Assembly: GCA_963921195.1 (NCBI GenBank)
Contig: OY992539.1
Location: forward strand, 153,854,162-153,918,161
DNA from: Pegoplata infirma
Taxonomy: Eukaryota; Arthropoda; Insecta; Diptera; Anthomyiidae
Direction: 5' to 3'
Length of the DNA: 64,000 nt
Of the stretch, positions 34,555-45,853 are shown piece by piece; within the stretch, counting starts at the first letter, position 1, and each line of letters begins with the position of its first letter. A program made the position numbers and the translations under genes. The notes below the pieces were generated by a model, which saw only the letters and a list, made by a program, of their open reading frames with translations, was not told the origin of the DNA and made no database searches.

Positions 34555-36015
34555 TAGAGATGGGCACATGAACATGAGCAGATTTTTGATTTTTTTTTTA
34601 TGAATAAGAGTTTCGTGAGTATGAGTCAACGTGAGTGTGAGTGAAGCTTGCGGAGTAGGGTTAGTACTTTTTGCATTTTTTGCAAATATGCAACCTCCAT
34701 CCTCGGAATCGTGTAGCGCATGGAAAATAACTAAAAACTGTTAGTTTAGTTTTTCGCGATCGTGAAAAAACTTCACGCACCAAATGCATTGAAGTTTTGT
34801 ATACCCGAGTAAAAATAAACATATATAACAATATATAACGTGATACAAACATAATAAATCATATATAATTATACATCCCGTGAGGTATTTTCTAATTTTT
34901 TTAAATGCAGTCATATGTAGTAATATATAATTTAATCATGATTCGGATTAAAAGGTATACGGTTGATATAAATATATGAAATAATATGAGGGCCAATACA
35001 AAATTTGTTTTTCTGTATATTTTAATATAAAATTATATATAACTTATTCTATTCCATATATAACTATAAATGTTTCCAATTAACCAAAAATGTTCTAAGT
35101 TTTTGAAGCAAAGTATAAGAAACTTTTAAAATGTTCCTAAACATTTCCTTGTTAGGGTTATGTATATCACCTATCTGGTTCGAAGCGTACCCAAACATTT
35201 TTTTGTTTTAGAAAATTTTATGTTTGGTGAATGTATCGTTGACCTGTGGTGTAACTCACCCAACCCAAAACACACCAAGATTTTTTGTGTTTTTATGCAA
35301 TTAGATCTAATTGGATCCAATGAAATATGGCAATGTCTGGTCAAAACTCGGATGAAATCGAATCATATTTTATACAAGTTGATCTTTTTTAATGCAAAAA
35401 CATCCACCATTATTCGGATTAAATTGCGTATAAATATATATGGTGTTATATATCATTATATATTGCATCATATACAAATTTTTACTCGGGTATACGATTT
35501 TTTTTATTTTTTTTTATTAAAGTTTCACTTTTCTCTTAATAACCAAGTTATATCGCGAATTATCGAAACTTTCGTAACAAAATGGTGTGAAACACATTTG
35601 TATGTAGGATTATAATAAAAAACAACAAAAATTTTAGTTAGTTATCACTTTTATTAATTTAAAAAAAAAAATTGTTTGCATAAAACTTCAATGCGTTTGG
35701 TGCGTGAACTTTTTTCACGATCGGGAAAAATCATAAGCATATTTCTTAGTATTTTTCCATGCCCTAAAAAAATCTTACTCACGCGTGACTCACGCAAAAT
35801 CTACTCACGCAATAAAATTTTCTTACAAAAAAAAAAAACTCCAAAAATTTTTTTTTTTACAAAAAATTAAAAAAAAAAAAAAATCTAATCACGCAAAAAA
35901 TAAATGACTTACTCACTAATCACTCAGATTTTTTTTCATCTCACGCTCACTCACAATGACGTGATTGAAATGAAAATCACTCACGCGTGAATCACTTGAC
36001 CTGCGCCCATCTCTA
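34555..36015. mobile_element. hAT-like element with CACGTGAGT arrays
   Basis: Ends TAGAGATGGGC and GCCCATCTCTA, typical of hAT elements, with ACTCACG/CGTGAGT arrays at both sides. Internal inverted arms around TTCACGCACCAAATGC flank a CCCGAG-type insertion. The 8 bp flanks (ATTAAAAG, ACCCAATG) do not match, so the ends may have different histories. Confidence 0.6.
34804..35490. mobile_element. CCCGAG-type inverted-repeat element, full length
   Basis: 687 bp with TA duplicated on both sides; same body as copies b and c. Confidence 0.88.
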
Positions 36016-36238
36016 ACCCAATGTTAATTTCATAACTTCTGAGCGGCTAGACCGATAATATTAAAATCGAGTACATATTTGAAAATATCGAAAAATTCGA
36101 CAAAATTCAAAATTTTTCTATAATTTTTTGACCAAAATTAAAAGAATTTTATTTAAAATTATTATTATTCTTTTTTCGATGTTGTACTCATTTTACAACC
36201 ATCTAACGAAATTTTTATTTTAGTAACGTTTTTATATT

Positions 36239-39200
36239 CCCACGCAGAAATTGCCAGCGGTACAAAAAATAAAGTATTGCCAAAGCACTTTGTTACGGTC
36301 ACCGGAAAAGGCGTTAGGGCGGCTAGTGCCGGCTAACACACCACGAACACAAAAACACTCACAGGTCGGTCCATCCCGCCAAAACCCTAACCCATCCGTC
36401 CGAACAATTAAAATTCACAACAAAAACTAAATTAAACGAAACACGTCAACGAGAGGAGGAGGGAGATGTTGGCTCCTCACTGGCCCTGCCCTACCTTTGG
36501 TCGTCCGTCTGTCCAGTACAATTAACACGACCCCACTAAAACACGCGATACTTACACAATAACCTTTATACGAAAATCAACACTAAATTTTTTAAATCGT
36601 TATAAATTAATGGTTTTTATTAAAAATAAATCTTTAAACTAATAAAAGTAAATAATAAATGCACTAAATAAATAATAATAATAGTCTAAATAAATAATAT
36701 TATAGTGGGGGAATTATGGGGATTAATTAAATACCCAAAGTGGGGAACTCCAAAACTTGCCTGTCTGGCAGCACCCCATGTGTACGTTCAGTTAAACTGA
36801 AACGTATACACAGCAAAAGAAAATTGAAATTAAATTAAACCTGACTTTAAACAAATATGTACAAATAAACAAAGGAAATAATAAAAATAAATGTGATATA
36901 ATTAAAATAAATAAATTTAAGTTGAAATATATGTGTTAATAAATAAAAAAGAACTGTAAGTTAAATTATAAATTAAATAAATTAGTTAATTAAAATAAAC
37001 ATAGAAAAAAAAAGTATTAAAGAATGAAATCAAAAGTGAATAAAAAAAATATGTACAAAACAAAATAGGAATAAAAAAAAAAACGATGAAATCAAATAAA
37101 CGTGAAATAAATAATAAAGTGCCAAATAAACGAACAAATAAATATTCTGCTGCAATTATTTATTTAGTCGGTTTAAAAATAAAAAAAAATATAATAATCG
37201 TAATTCGATTCTATAGAACCCACATAAAAGGAATGTCAAAATTTTGATTAGGACGCCTACGAAACACCCTACACCTGAAGGAGCTCCCTAAAGTAAGCAG
37301 TTGTTCCGAAGATAAGTATATTATTTTTCCTTTCTATCGTTAATTTTCACGCACTCATGTGAATCCTATGATTCTTTCATTATTTTTATTCTTTTATTTT
37401 CAGATATTTATTCTTTACGTTTACCGGATTCTTTAAAAATGGCACTATATCATGTAACAAACTTAACACTAAATTTAAATGACATGCACAACACTACACT
37501 TAACAAAAGCTTAATATTAAATCTTCTTCTTCATTTCCTTACTCTATAATTTCTTTTCATTTCAGGTTCTTATTTTTTTTTTAAATTTTAATATCTTTCT
37601 TTTTTCAGGCTTTCATAAAACTTTTATTTCTTTCCTTTCAGGATTTATCTTTAATTTCTTTCACGGTAAGTATTTCCATTTTTACTCTTCTTTTTTTCTT
37701 TTTCATTTAATTTCAGACATCAAATTTACTTTATTTTAACACCTCGGCGACTACTTGGCACTTAATAATGATATTCAATTTGGTTACCTGGAGTCTTAAT
37801 ATTTTTCCCCTGTGGAGGTTATATTTTGCTTTTTCTAAACTTTTCTTTTCAGCCAAACTTGTTCTTCTGAAATATATATATTTGCAGGTAACTGGGACTA
37901 TATGTGGAATATCTACCAAGAATATTGGCCTCCATTTCGACGAGCCTGGCCCCTGGTACCAGATGGAGGCCCATAACGATCTATTAAAAAACATTATTTA
38001 TATAAAAAAAATGCTAATATTCTCTAAAAAAAAAATAAACTTACACTATCCCAATGATAGCTCGTTCTTCAGGGAAAATTTTCTTATTCTAATTAAGTTT
38101 TATTTCATTTAATTCTTTATAATTTAATAAAAATTTGTTTCCACAAGAAACCCACTATAAAAATGTCTACCGTTTCTTTAATTGTTCGATTGAGATTAAA
38201 AAAAAATGGCTTAGTATGGCTTGGGTTTTCTGTCTAGTTTTCGTTAAAACTTAAGTGTAGTTGGACTTTTCACATCCCTATGGTTGTCTCTTTCCAGGAT
38301 GTCACCACCAAACAAACATTAGAAACCTTGGACAAAAACCTTTAATTATGGACGCAACTTGTGAACATAAACATAAAGAACACAAATTTCATTCATAAAT
38401 AAACATCGTTTCTCTCAGTACACTAACAAATTTACCAGTGTACTACACTAAACACACACATCTATACAAACGTACAACATATTAACCAGCTGATTGGTTA
38501 ACCAGTGGCGGGGCAAATCAAAAATATGAATAGGGGTCAAAAGCACCCGCAACAAAACTCCGGTGTCGGCAAGTTTACGCCGCCGAAAACGGTGTGCGGT
38601 GATAATTCCATTAAAAAAAGTTATACAAAAAAAAAAATTAAACAAAAAAAATCAATATCTCAACGTGGGGAACTCCCACACCCCGAGTCTCATTGCTCTA
38701 CTGACTGAAAAGCCGGGATATGACAAAAACTTAACGGTGAATTTTTATTGTTCATCTGGCAGACACACAAAACACAAACTAACTACGGGACACTTGGACA
38801 TCTATCAAGTACTGGTGAAAAAGCAATTTTAAATTCAAAAATAAAATTGAATCCTAAATCTAATGGACATAATTTAGCTCCAAATTTATGACTTTTTAGC
38901 AAAAGCCGACTATTGCGTTTTTCTTAAAAAGAAAAAGCATAGTGGCGAAACCCAAAATTTTGTGAAAATCCTTCTTTGTTCACGTAATTAGTCCTTGACC
39001 AATTGTAGCATAAAATATGCAATCTGTATTTTTATCAACATTGTTCGTCAAGTAATAAAAAAAACTAAAAGCTAACCTAAAACTAAATTGAAAGATTTTC
39101 AACGTAAACGGATTAAGCCTCTATACTCCTCTATACGAATCACCATTGCCAATCATAAAAATTTGGTTTGTCTCTGTTGTACTTTTAACATAAAAGACAC

Positions 39201-41694
39201 AGAAACAAAAAAAAAAAACTAAACTTTGCCACTTTACAAAAAATTATTATATTGCACTTCCTACCAGTTACTCAATATCATTAATCCGAGAACAAATTAT
39301 ACCTTGTGACAAAAAAAATTATTAAATCAATATTTTAACGTGACTTTATACATTTTAAGACAAATCACAACAAGTAAACGTGACAAACATTTACTTATCC
39401 TAATATTGCACTTAAAAAATATATCACAGATTAAAATTAATATCACAATTCGGTAAAATTTATTATCACAGATTAAAAAATATTTATACATATATATTTC
39501 GAATGTCAAAGAGAGACTTGAGTCTCTTAATGATCCCCTTTTTTACTACGCGTCTGAAATAACATTAACGAAACACAAAAAATACAAACAATGCTGCCAC
39601 CTACACTCACATGAAACACACTGAGAGAAACAACATTGAACACGGGACATATTTGGTGGTGAAATCTCATTAGCCGTTTTCCGTCTTCACATAAAAAAAA
39701 ATTCTCCCTCAATTAACTAAAAAAAAATTTTTTTCTTAAAATATAAATAATAGTAATAATTTAAACGCATGCAAATAAATAAAAAATAATAACAGTTTAA
39801 TAAAAATAAAATAAGGTAAATCATGCAAATAAATTATTCAATAAGATAAATATATAAAACTAAATAATTATTATATAATTAGTTAAATAAAATCGTAAAT
39901 AAAAATATAAATAAATAAAAAGGTAAAATCTAAATAAATGTCAAAGTAAAACTAAATCTAGACATACAATTTTTTAAAATAATTGCAAAAAATAATCAAA
40001 GACAGCACAAAATTAATAAATAAAATGTAAAAAAAAATAATTGAGAAAATAAATAAATAATTGTATAAATATAAATAATTAATCGTATAAATATAGTTAA
40101 TTCTAAGTAAACAAAGTCAATAAACAAAAACTAAAGCGACATAAACACAAAATTGTATAAATAATAAAAATAAATAATCTCTAAACTAAACGATCTCAAC
40201 ACGTAAAACTCAAAACTAAACAAAAATCAAAACATGGTTATTGCGTAATATCACAGGTTATAAAATATCAGTGCTTTCAAAAATGAAAGCCTCTCACGAC
40301 TGTTCCAAATCAAAAATTAAAAAAAAATGTTAATCAAAATTTGTATCTGGGTCCTCTCCGCAATATAACGGGAGGCCAAAGTCACTCCCGGTACAACAGA
40401 CCCCTGACCCATGGTACAGAGCGGCTACCGCGAAGCTTCTTCGGTCAACAGATACCATAAACATGTGAAAGGCACGTGACCCACGATACAACTGACCTCC
40501 GAATCTCAGTTCAGAGCGGCTATCATGCAAGCCCCGACCCACACCCTACAAAAAAAAACAAGCAGAAACTAAAAACAAATAAAACAGGAACAAAATGAAC
40601 AAAACTAGGGTGTACGGTTTACAACTCGCTAGGATTCACTTTTATCCCCAGTATTCAACAGTCTGTTTTTGCTGCGACTTCGATAAGTAATTTAAGACCA
40701 ACGTACAACAGACCTCCGAATCTCGGTTCAGAGCGGCTACGTTGCAATCTAAACAAAAACTTCACGGGTCACGAACAAAAACAAAACTTTGGACTATTTC
40801 AAACAAAACTATTGGACTATAAACGTGTTTAGATAACATACACTTTACGACCTAAATTTGGTGACATTCAAAAATGTCAAGTCCTTCCGTTTGGGAGCCA
40901 TTTGTTACGGTCACCGGCACTAGCCGCCCTAACGCCTTTTCCGGTGACCGTAACAACTTATATTTTGTAAAATGAAGCGCTTTGCCAACGTTTCAACTTA
41001 CAACCTTAAAAGTGCTTTGGCATTACATTTGTACAATTTTTGTAAGAATATTTTTTTTTTATATTTTTACTATTTATTAAATTCTTTTATTACAATTATT
41101 TGTGTAACAGTGCAATAGCAATTGTTTCATCATTTGAAGACAATGTCAGGTAGTTACAAAAATCAGTAATTTTATTAATAATATTTCCCTTTAAAAATTA
41201 TTTGTGGCATTTGTTAACCGAAAGCTTTAAAAATAATTATTAAGGACTCGCTACTGTACATCTTTCACACGAAAAGAAACCAACATTACTTTTGCAACAT
41301 TTAATATAAGCTAGGGCTGGCATATCGCAGTGAAAAGGTTTCCCATTCAATGGTATAACTTAAAAAAAAAAAAATAAAATATATTTCAAGTTCATAGATT
41401 AATACCTTCTCTAAAGAAAACATTGGATTCCACCACAAATTTTTCTAAAAACTCTCTAGAATGTTTTTTAAGTGCTGGGAAACCACCCCAATTTTTGTTT
41501 TTGAAGCGCTGCCACAACAATATATATTTGGTTTTAAGGTACTTTGCCAGAGCTTTGAGAACCTACGGCACTATATTGCAACGGTGTTATAAATCTCGTA
41601 CTTACGCAGTACTTATATAAGAAAGCTGACAGTACTTGTACTACCGTGCAAAGTACTTTAGCTGTACTGGCCCGTTTGTATTTTTCTGCCTGGG
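36239..41694. mobile_element. CCCAG-type element (left unit) carrying a 4.7 kb insertion
   Basis: CCCACGCAGAAATTGCCAGC at 36239 to TTTTTCTGCCTGGG at 41694, TT on both sides. Without the insertion it measures 787 bp and mirrors the unit at 41724. AAAGTACTTT and AAAGTGCTTT palindromes lie near the ends. Confidence 0.82.
36291..40955. mobile_element. 4.7 kb element with TGTTACGGTCACCGG ends, type unresolved
   Basis: A perfect inverted repeat of about 42 bp, from TGTTACGGTCACCGG at the left to CCGGTGACCGTAACA at 40955. ACTT is duplicated (36287-36290, 40956-40959), and the mirror unit near 42520 gives the empty site. The right end is itself a hairpin, with a second TGTTACGGTCACCGG at 40910. Inside: AT-rich AATAAATAAA stretches, a GC-richer zone at 40340-40760 with three CAACAGACC(T/C)C..CAGAGCGGCTAC repeats, and no long open frame. 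TG..CA ends and a 4 bp duplication would suit an LTR-type element, the inverted ends a DNA transposon. Confidence 0.7.
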
Positions 41695-41723
41695 TTGCTA
41701 CATTTGTTTACAATGTGAAGTTA

Positions 41724-42572
41724 CCCAGGCAGAAAAATACAAACGGGACAGTACAGCTAAAGTACTTTGCACGGTAGTACAAGTACTGTCAGCTTTCTTA
41801 TATAAGTACTGCGTAAGTACGAGATTTATAACACCGTTGCAATATAGTGCCGTAGGTTCTCAAAGCTCTGGCAAAGTACCTTAAAACCAAATATATATTG
41901 TTGTGGCAGCGCTTCAAAAACAAAAATTGGGGTGGTTTTTCCAGCACTTAAATAAAACTCTAGAGAGATTTTTTAGAAGAATTTGTGGTGGAATCCAATG
42001 TTTTCTTTAGAGAAGGTATTAATTAATCTATGAACTTGAAATATATTTTAATTTTTTTTTTTTTAAGTTATACCTTTTCAATTTAATGTGTTGGCTTTTT
42101 GCTGCGATATGCCTGCCCTAGCTTATATTAAATGTTGCAAAAGTTATGTTGGTTTCTTTTCGTGTGAAAGATGTACAGTAGCGAGTCCCGAATAAATTTA
42201 TTTAAAAGCTTTCGGTTAACAAATGCCACAATTAATTTTTAAAGGGAAATATCATTAATAAAATTACCGATTTTTTTAACTACCAGACATTGTCTTCAAA
42301 AGAAATCGGATTGTACAATGTTAAAAATTAAGATAAAAATATTGTTATGATGAAACAATTGCTATTGCACTGTTACACAAATAATTGTAATAAAAGAATT
42401 TAATAAATAGTAAAAATATAAAAAAAAAAATATTCTTACAAAATTGTACAAAAGTAATGCCAAAGCACTTTTAAGGTTGTAATTTGAAACGTTGGCAAAG
42501 CGCTTCATTTTACAAAATATAAGTGCTTTGGCAGTACTTTATTTTTTGTACCGCTGGCAATTTCTGCGTGGG
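41724..42572. mobile_element. CCCAG-type element (right unit), opposite orientation
   Basis: 849 bp, CCCAGGCAGAAAAATACAAA to GGCAATTTCTGCGTGGG, TA on both sides. It mirrors the left unit; 29 bp separate them. Contains a protein relic at its right side. Confidence 0.85.
42285..42395 (+). pseudogene. Third relic of the CCCAG-type element protein (C-terminus)
   Basis: One frame gives SSKEIGLYNVKN then a stop; a shifted frame gives DETIAIALLHK then a stop. Both words occur in order in the relic at 6320-6661. The mirror image lies in the left unit at about 41085-41150. Confidence 0.6.
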
Positions 42573-43098
42573 TAGTAGTAATACTGTAGCCTACAAACTT
42601 TTTTTTATGTTGTTGTAGTTTAAGCAAACACAAAAAAGAAAAGTAAACAAAAGCTATAACTTTTAATACAGAAATTGTTTGAAGTGATATGAAAAGCAAA
42701 AGCAAAAAAACGAATAGCTAACGTAGCCTTTCTAACGCTGCGAAAAAGTACGTTTGTTCTGCGGCTTAACATACGAGTATATACAAATAAGAGAATAATC
42801 ACAATTGGAGCGGGAAGCGTTTTTCCGCAACTGTTCACATACGTTTTATATGACAACAAAATTCCGCCGCGTTTTTCCGCCAAACTAGATTCAATTCTAT
42901 TTTTATGAGGACAATTGCGTTTTTCCGCTTCCCGCTCCAATTGTGATTATTCTCTAAGTTACATTTTCTTTGTAATGCGTTTTCTCTATAATTGACGATT
43001 TCGGAAATACAATTGGAAATAGTTTAGAGCAATGAAGTGTTATATTTCTATGTATGAAATAATTTTTTAAAATTAGTTTTTTGTTTTGTTTTTTTTAG
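42573..43098. other. Intron stretch with a 166 bp foldback element
   Basis: 42790-42955 is a near-perfect hairpin: AGAGAATAATCACAATTGGA and GCGGGAAGCG mirrored at the right, with GCGTTTTTCCGC repeated inside. No target duplication identified. The rest shows nothing. Confidence 0.65.
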
Positions 43099-43220
43099 CA
43101 CAAGAATCCAGTGGTAAGCAAGGTGTTTTAGGACCAACAAAAATTTATTTGGCAGTGCAACCTTCAAATCCAAGCGGCCAACCGCCACCCCTTACACCAG
43201 TACATCAAACCCAACAACAA
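43099..43220 (+). CDS. E(bx): E(bx) internal exon (short)
   Basis: The acceptor TTTTTTTTTAG ends at 43098; the split codon becomes GCA. The translation AQESSGKQGVLGPTKIYLAV and QPSNPSGQPPPLTPVHQ is a clear family match (GVLGPTKIYLAVQP, PPPLTPVHQ). The donor CAACAA/GTGAGT is at 43221. The exon sits between introns of 10.3 kb and 16.9 kb. Confidence 0.92.
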
Positions 43221-44989
43221 GTGAGTAGTTGTTAAATTAAATATAATTAAGGAAGACTTAAAAAAATCCAACACTTAGGTTAATCTATATTTAATGCAAT
43301 AGTATTTATTTAATTATATATATTTTTTTTTACATAAAACTCGTTTTATTTTTACAATGATTGTAATGTTATTCAGTATTGTAATCCAGCTTTTTTTTCA
43401 ATAAGTTATTTCAAAATTTACGAACTTAAATTTTTAAATATTATGATAAACACATATACTATATAAATGTGTATTTGTTAAATGAATTTTATATACATAT
43501 ATGCAGTGCTTGACAAAAGTATTCAGACAGAGCTATAGTATGTATACCTTTCCTTTTTATTAAACAACAAATTGAATAACTTTACCATTGATAGAAACTA
43601 ATGGATGTTAGTAGATATGATTACCAATAACAAACTGAATGGCTTTTGTTTTAGAAGGATTTACCGTTAAATTATTGGCTGACATCCATTTTGAAATTAA
43701 TATTTTTATATCTCATTATGTACTATACACTAAAGTACATACAACTTTAATTTATAAATAAAATATTTTCTTTGTATTTTGAGTAGGTTTATTCTGGCTC
43801 GAGGACTTTTACTAATTAAAACTATGATATTCTCTTTTTTGCTAAATAATCTTTGACAATGAGATCTTAAGTCCTGCGAAAAAATGACTAACATAAATAA
43901 ATTTAAAATAGAAAAATTATTTTCTTAAAAATTTTTCTATGAGAATATCATAGTTTTAATTAGTAAAGGAAATAATGAACTCGAGCTAGAATAAACCTAC
44001 TCAAAATATAATATTTTAAAGGTCGAATAAAACCATTTTTATTTATTTTTTATTTTATTTTTTAATAAAAATTAATTAGAATATTTTCTTTGTTTACAAA
44101 AAAATTGGTGGTCAAAAGAATTGGAGGTCATAAAATGTGGATTTCTTCTACTTCAGTGGTTTGTTATCGATTTTTTTTGGAAATAATTTTTACCAGTTAT
44201 AGCTAACGTAATTTCGAGATTAAGTTTGGACGGTGGACGGTGGTCAATTCCGGCCAAAAATCAATAACTTCTTTATTTCTGCATGTAAATAGCTGAAATT
44301 TAAAACTCGAATTAAGAACGACATATCTGATAACTTGCCCAAATGTTGGACCTACAAATACAGTGATTGGCCAAATAATCATGGACGTCTATCAAATGTA
44401 GTGTTCAATTTTTTAACATCTATAAAAAAAATAAATACGCAATATTTTTTAATTTGTTTTATTTTTTTTTTAAATATTAACAATCGTAATACTTTTAAAA
44501 TTTTATAACACAAAATTTGGTAAACTAGAATTGCGAGGGTTTCCAGTTAATTGTGGGATGATTTTTTTAAAAGAACGAAATCGGCCGCAGTTGTACAGAC
44601 TACCGATTTTGATGATTTTTTTTTTTATTTTTAGATTATTTAACTTTCTTGTACTTATCGTGCCCATTTTTTTAAATTTTACCTAATTAATTTTTTAATG
44701 AAAGAAGACATGCATTTATTTTTTTTATTTTTTAAGTTTGCGTTAGCCATAACTACAACACAAATCAATATTTTTCAAAAAATGGCCCGTTAAGGACTAG
44801 AAAATTTAATAATCTATAAATAAAACAAAATCATCAAAATCGGTTCAGTAGTTTTTGCTGTACAACTGCAGTCGATTTTGCCCTTTAAAAAAAATATACA
44901 ATTGACTGGTAACTCTGAAAATTCTAGTTGACCAAAGTTTGTTTTTCGAAATTTTAAAAATACTAAATTTTTTATCTTTGAAATAAAAA
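43221..44989. other. Intron stretch with inverted-repeat remnants
   Basis: 43505 CAGTGCTTGACAAAAGTATT and 44359 CAGTGATTGGCCAAATAATC look like Tc1-type ends without partners. 43771-44010 is a foldback (GAGTAGGTTTATTCTGGCTC mirrored). 44510-44640 and 44800-44935 are inverted arms (GATTTTGATGATTTT mirrored as AAAATCATCAAAATC). No coding potential seen. Confidence 0.5.
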
Positions 44990-45853
44990 ACAAGCAGAAA
45001 AGTTAAATTCGACTTTGCCGAATCTATGAATACCCTCCACAATGCCTTTTTAAAGGATAGTACATTTTAACGTGAAAATTTTTTGATTAGAAATATTTTA
45101 TTTTGAGTAAAATACTCTTTTTTTTGTCATTTAAAAGAAAAATTAAATTTTTTTTTTGAGTGTAAAACTTTTTTTCAAGTGTTATGTTTTTTTTACTGTA
45201 AAAATATTTCTGAGTGAATGCAAGTACGTATGTACACAAAATATTGCCATTTTTGTAAAAAAAACTAAATTTTTTTTTGAGTGTAAAATTTTTTTCGAGT
45301 GTAACATTTTTTTCGAGTGTAATTTTTAAGTTACCAATGCTTTTAAAACTAAACAAGTTTAAAAAGCATTGCTCTCAAACTAAACAAGTTTGAAAAGCAT
45401 TGCTTAGTTACCACCAATGCTTTTGAAACTTGTTTACCACGTGGCATTTAAGATGAACAAAATCTGAAATTCAGGGTTTTGCTTATAACTTTTGACCTGA
45501 GGAACGGCAAAGATACATGCCACGTTTCAGCAGTCTCATTATTGTTTTTCGAAAGTTATCGTGTTTTTTATCTCGTAAATTTGCGAAAACCCCTTGCCGA
45601 AATTTATTCTTTTGCTCATAACTTTTGAACCACTGGACCGATTTGGCTGGATTGCAATACCAACCTGACCAGGTAAATGACCAACATATATGCCAAACTT
45701 CAGTAGCCTCTGTGAAGTCTTTCAAAAGTTAGCGTGTTTTCTACGGACGGACATCGCTAGATCGATTTAAAATCGATCGAGGATCATGAATATATATACT
45801 TTATGGGGTCCTAGACCAATATTTCGATGTGTTACAAACGGAATGACAAACTT

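Noticed and set aside
34555..36015. hAT element proven by target duplication
   Set aside because: The ends are hAT-like but the flanking 8-mers differ, so it is listed only as hAT-like.
37731..38832. Several overlapping frames of 60-114 codons inside the 4.7 kb element
   Set aside because: Short, on both strands, no motif recognised; could be chance frames in AT-rich sequence.
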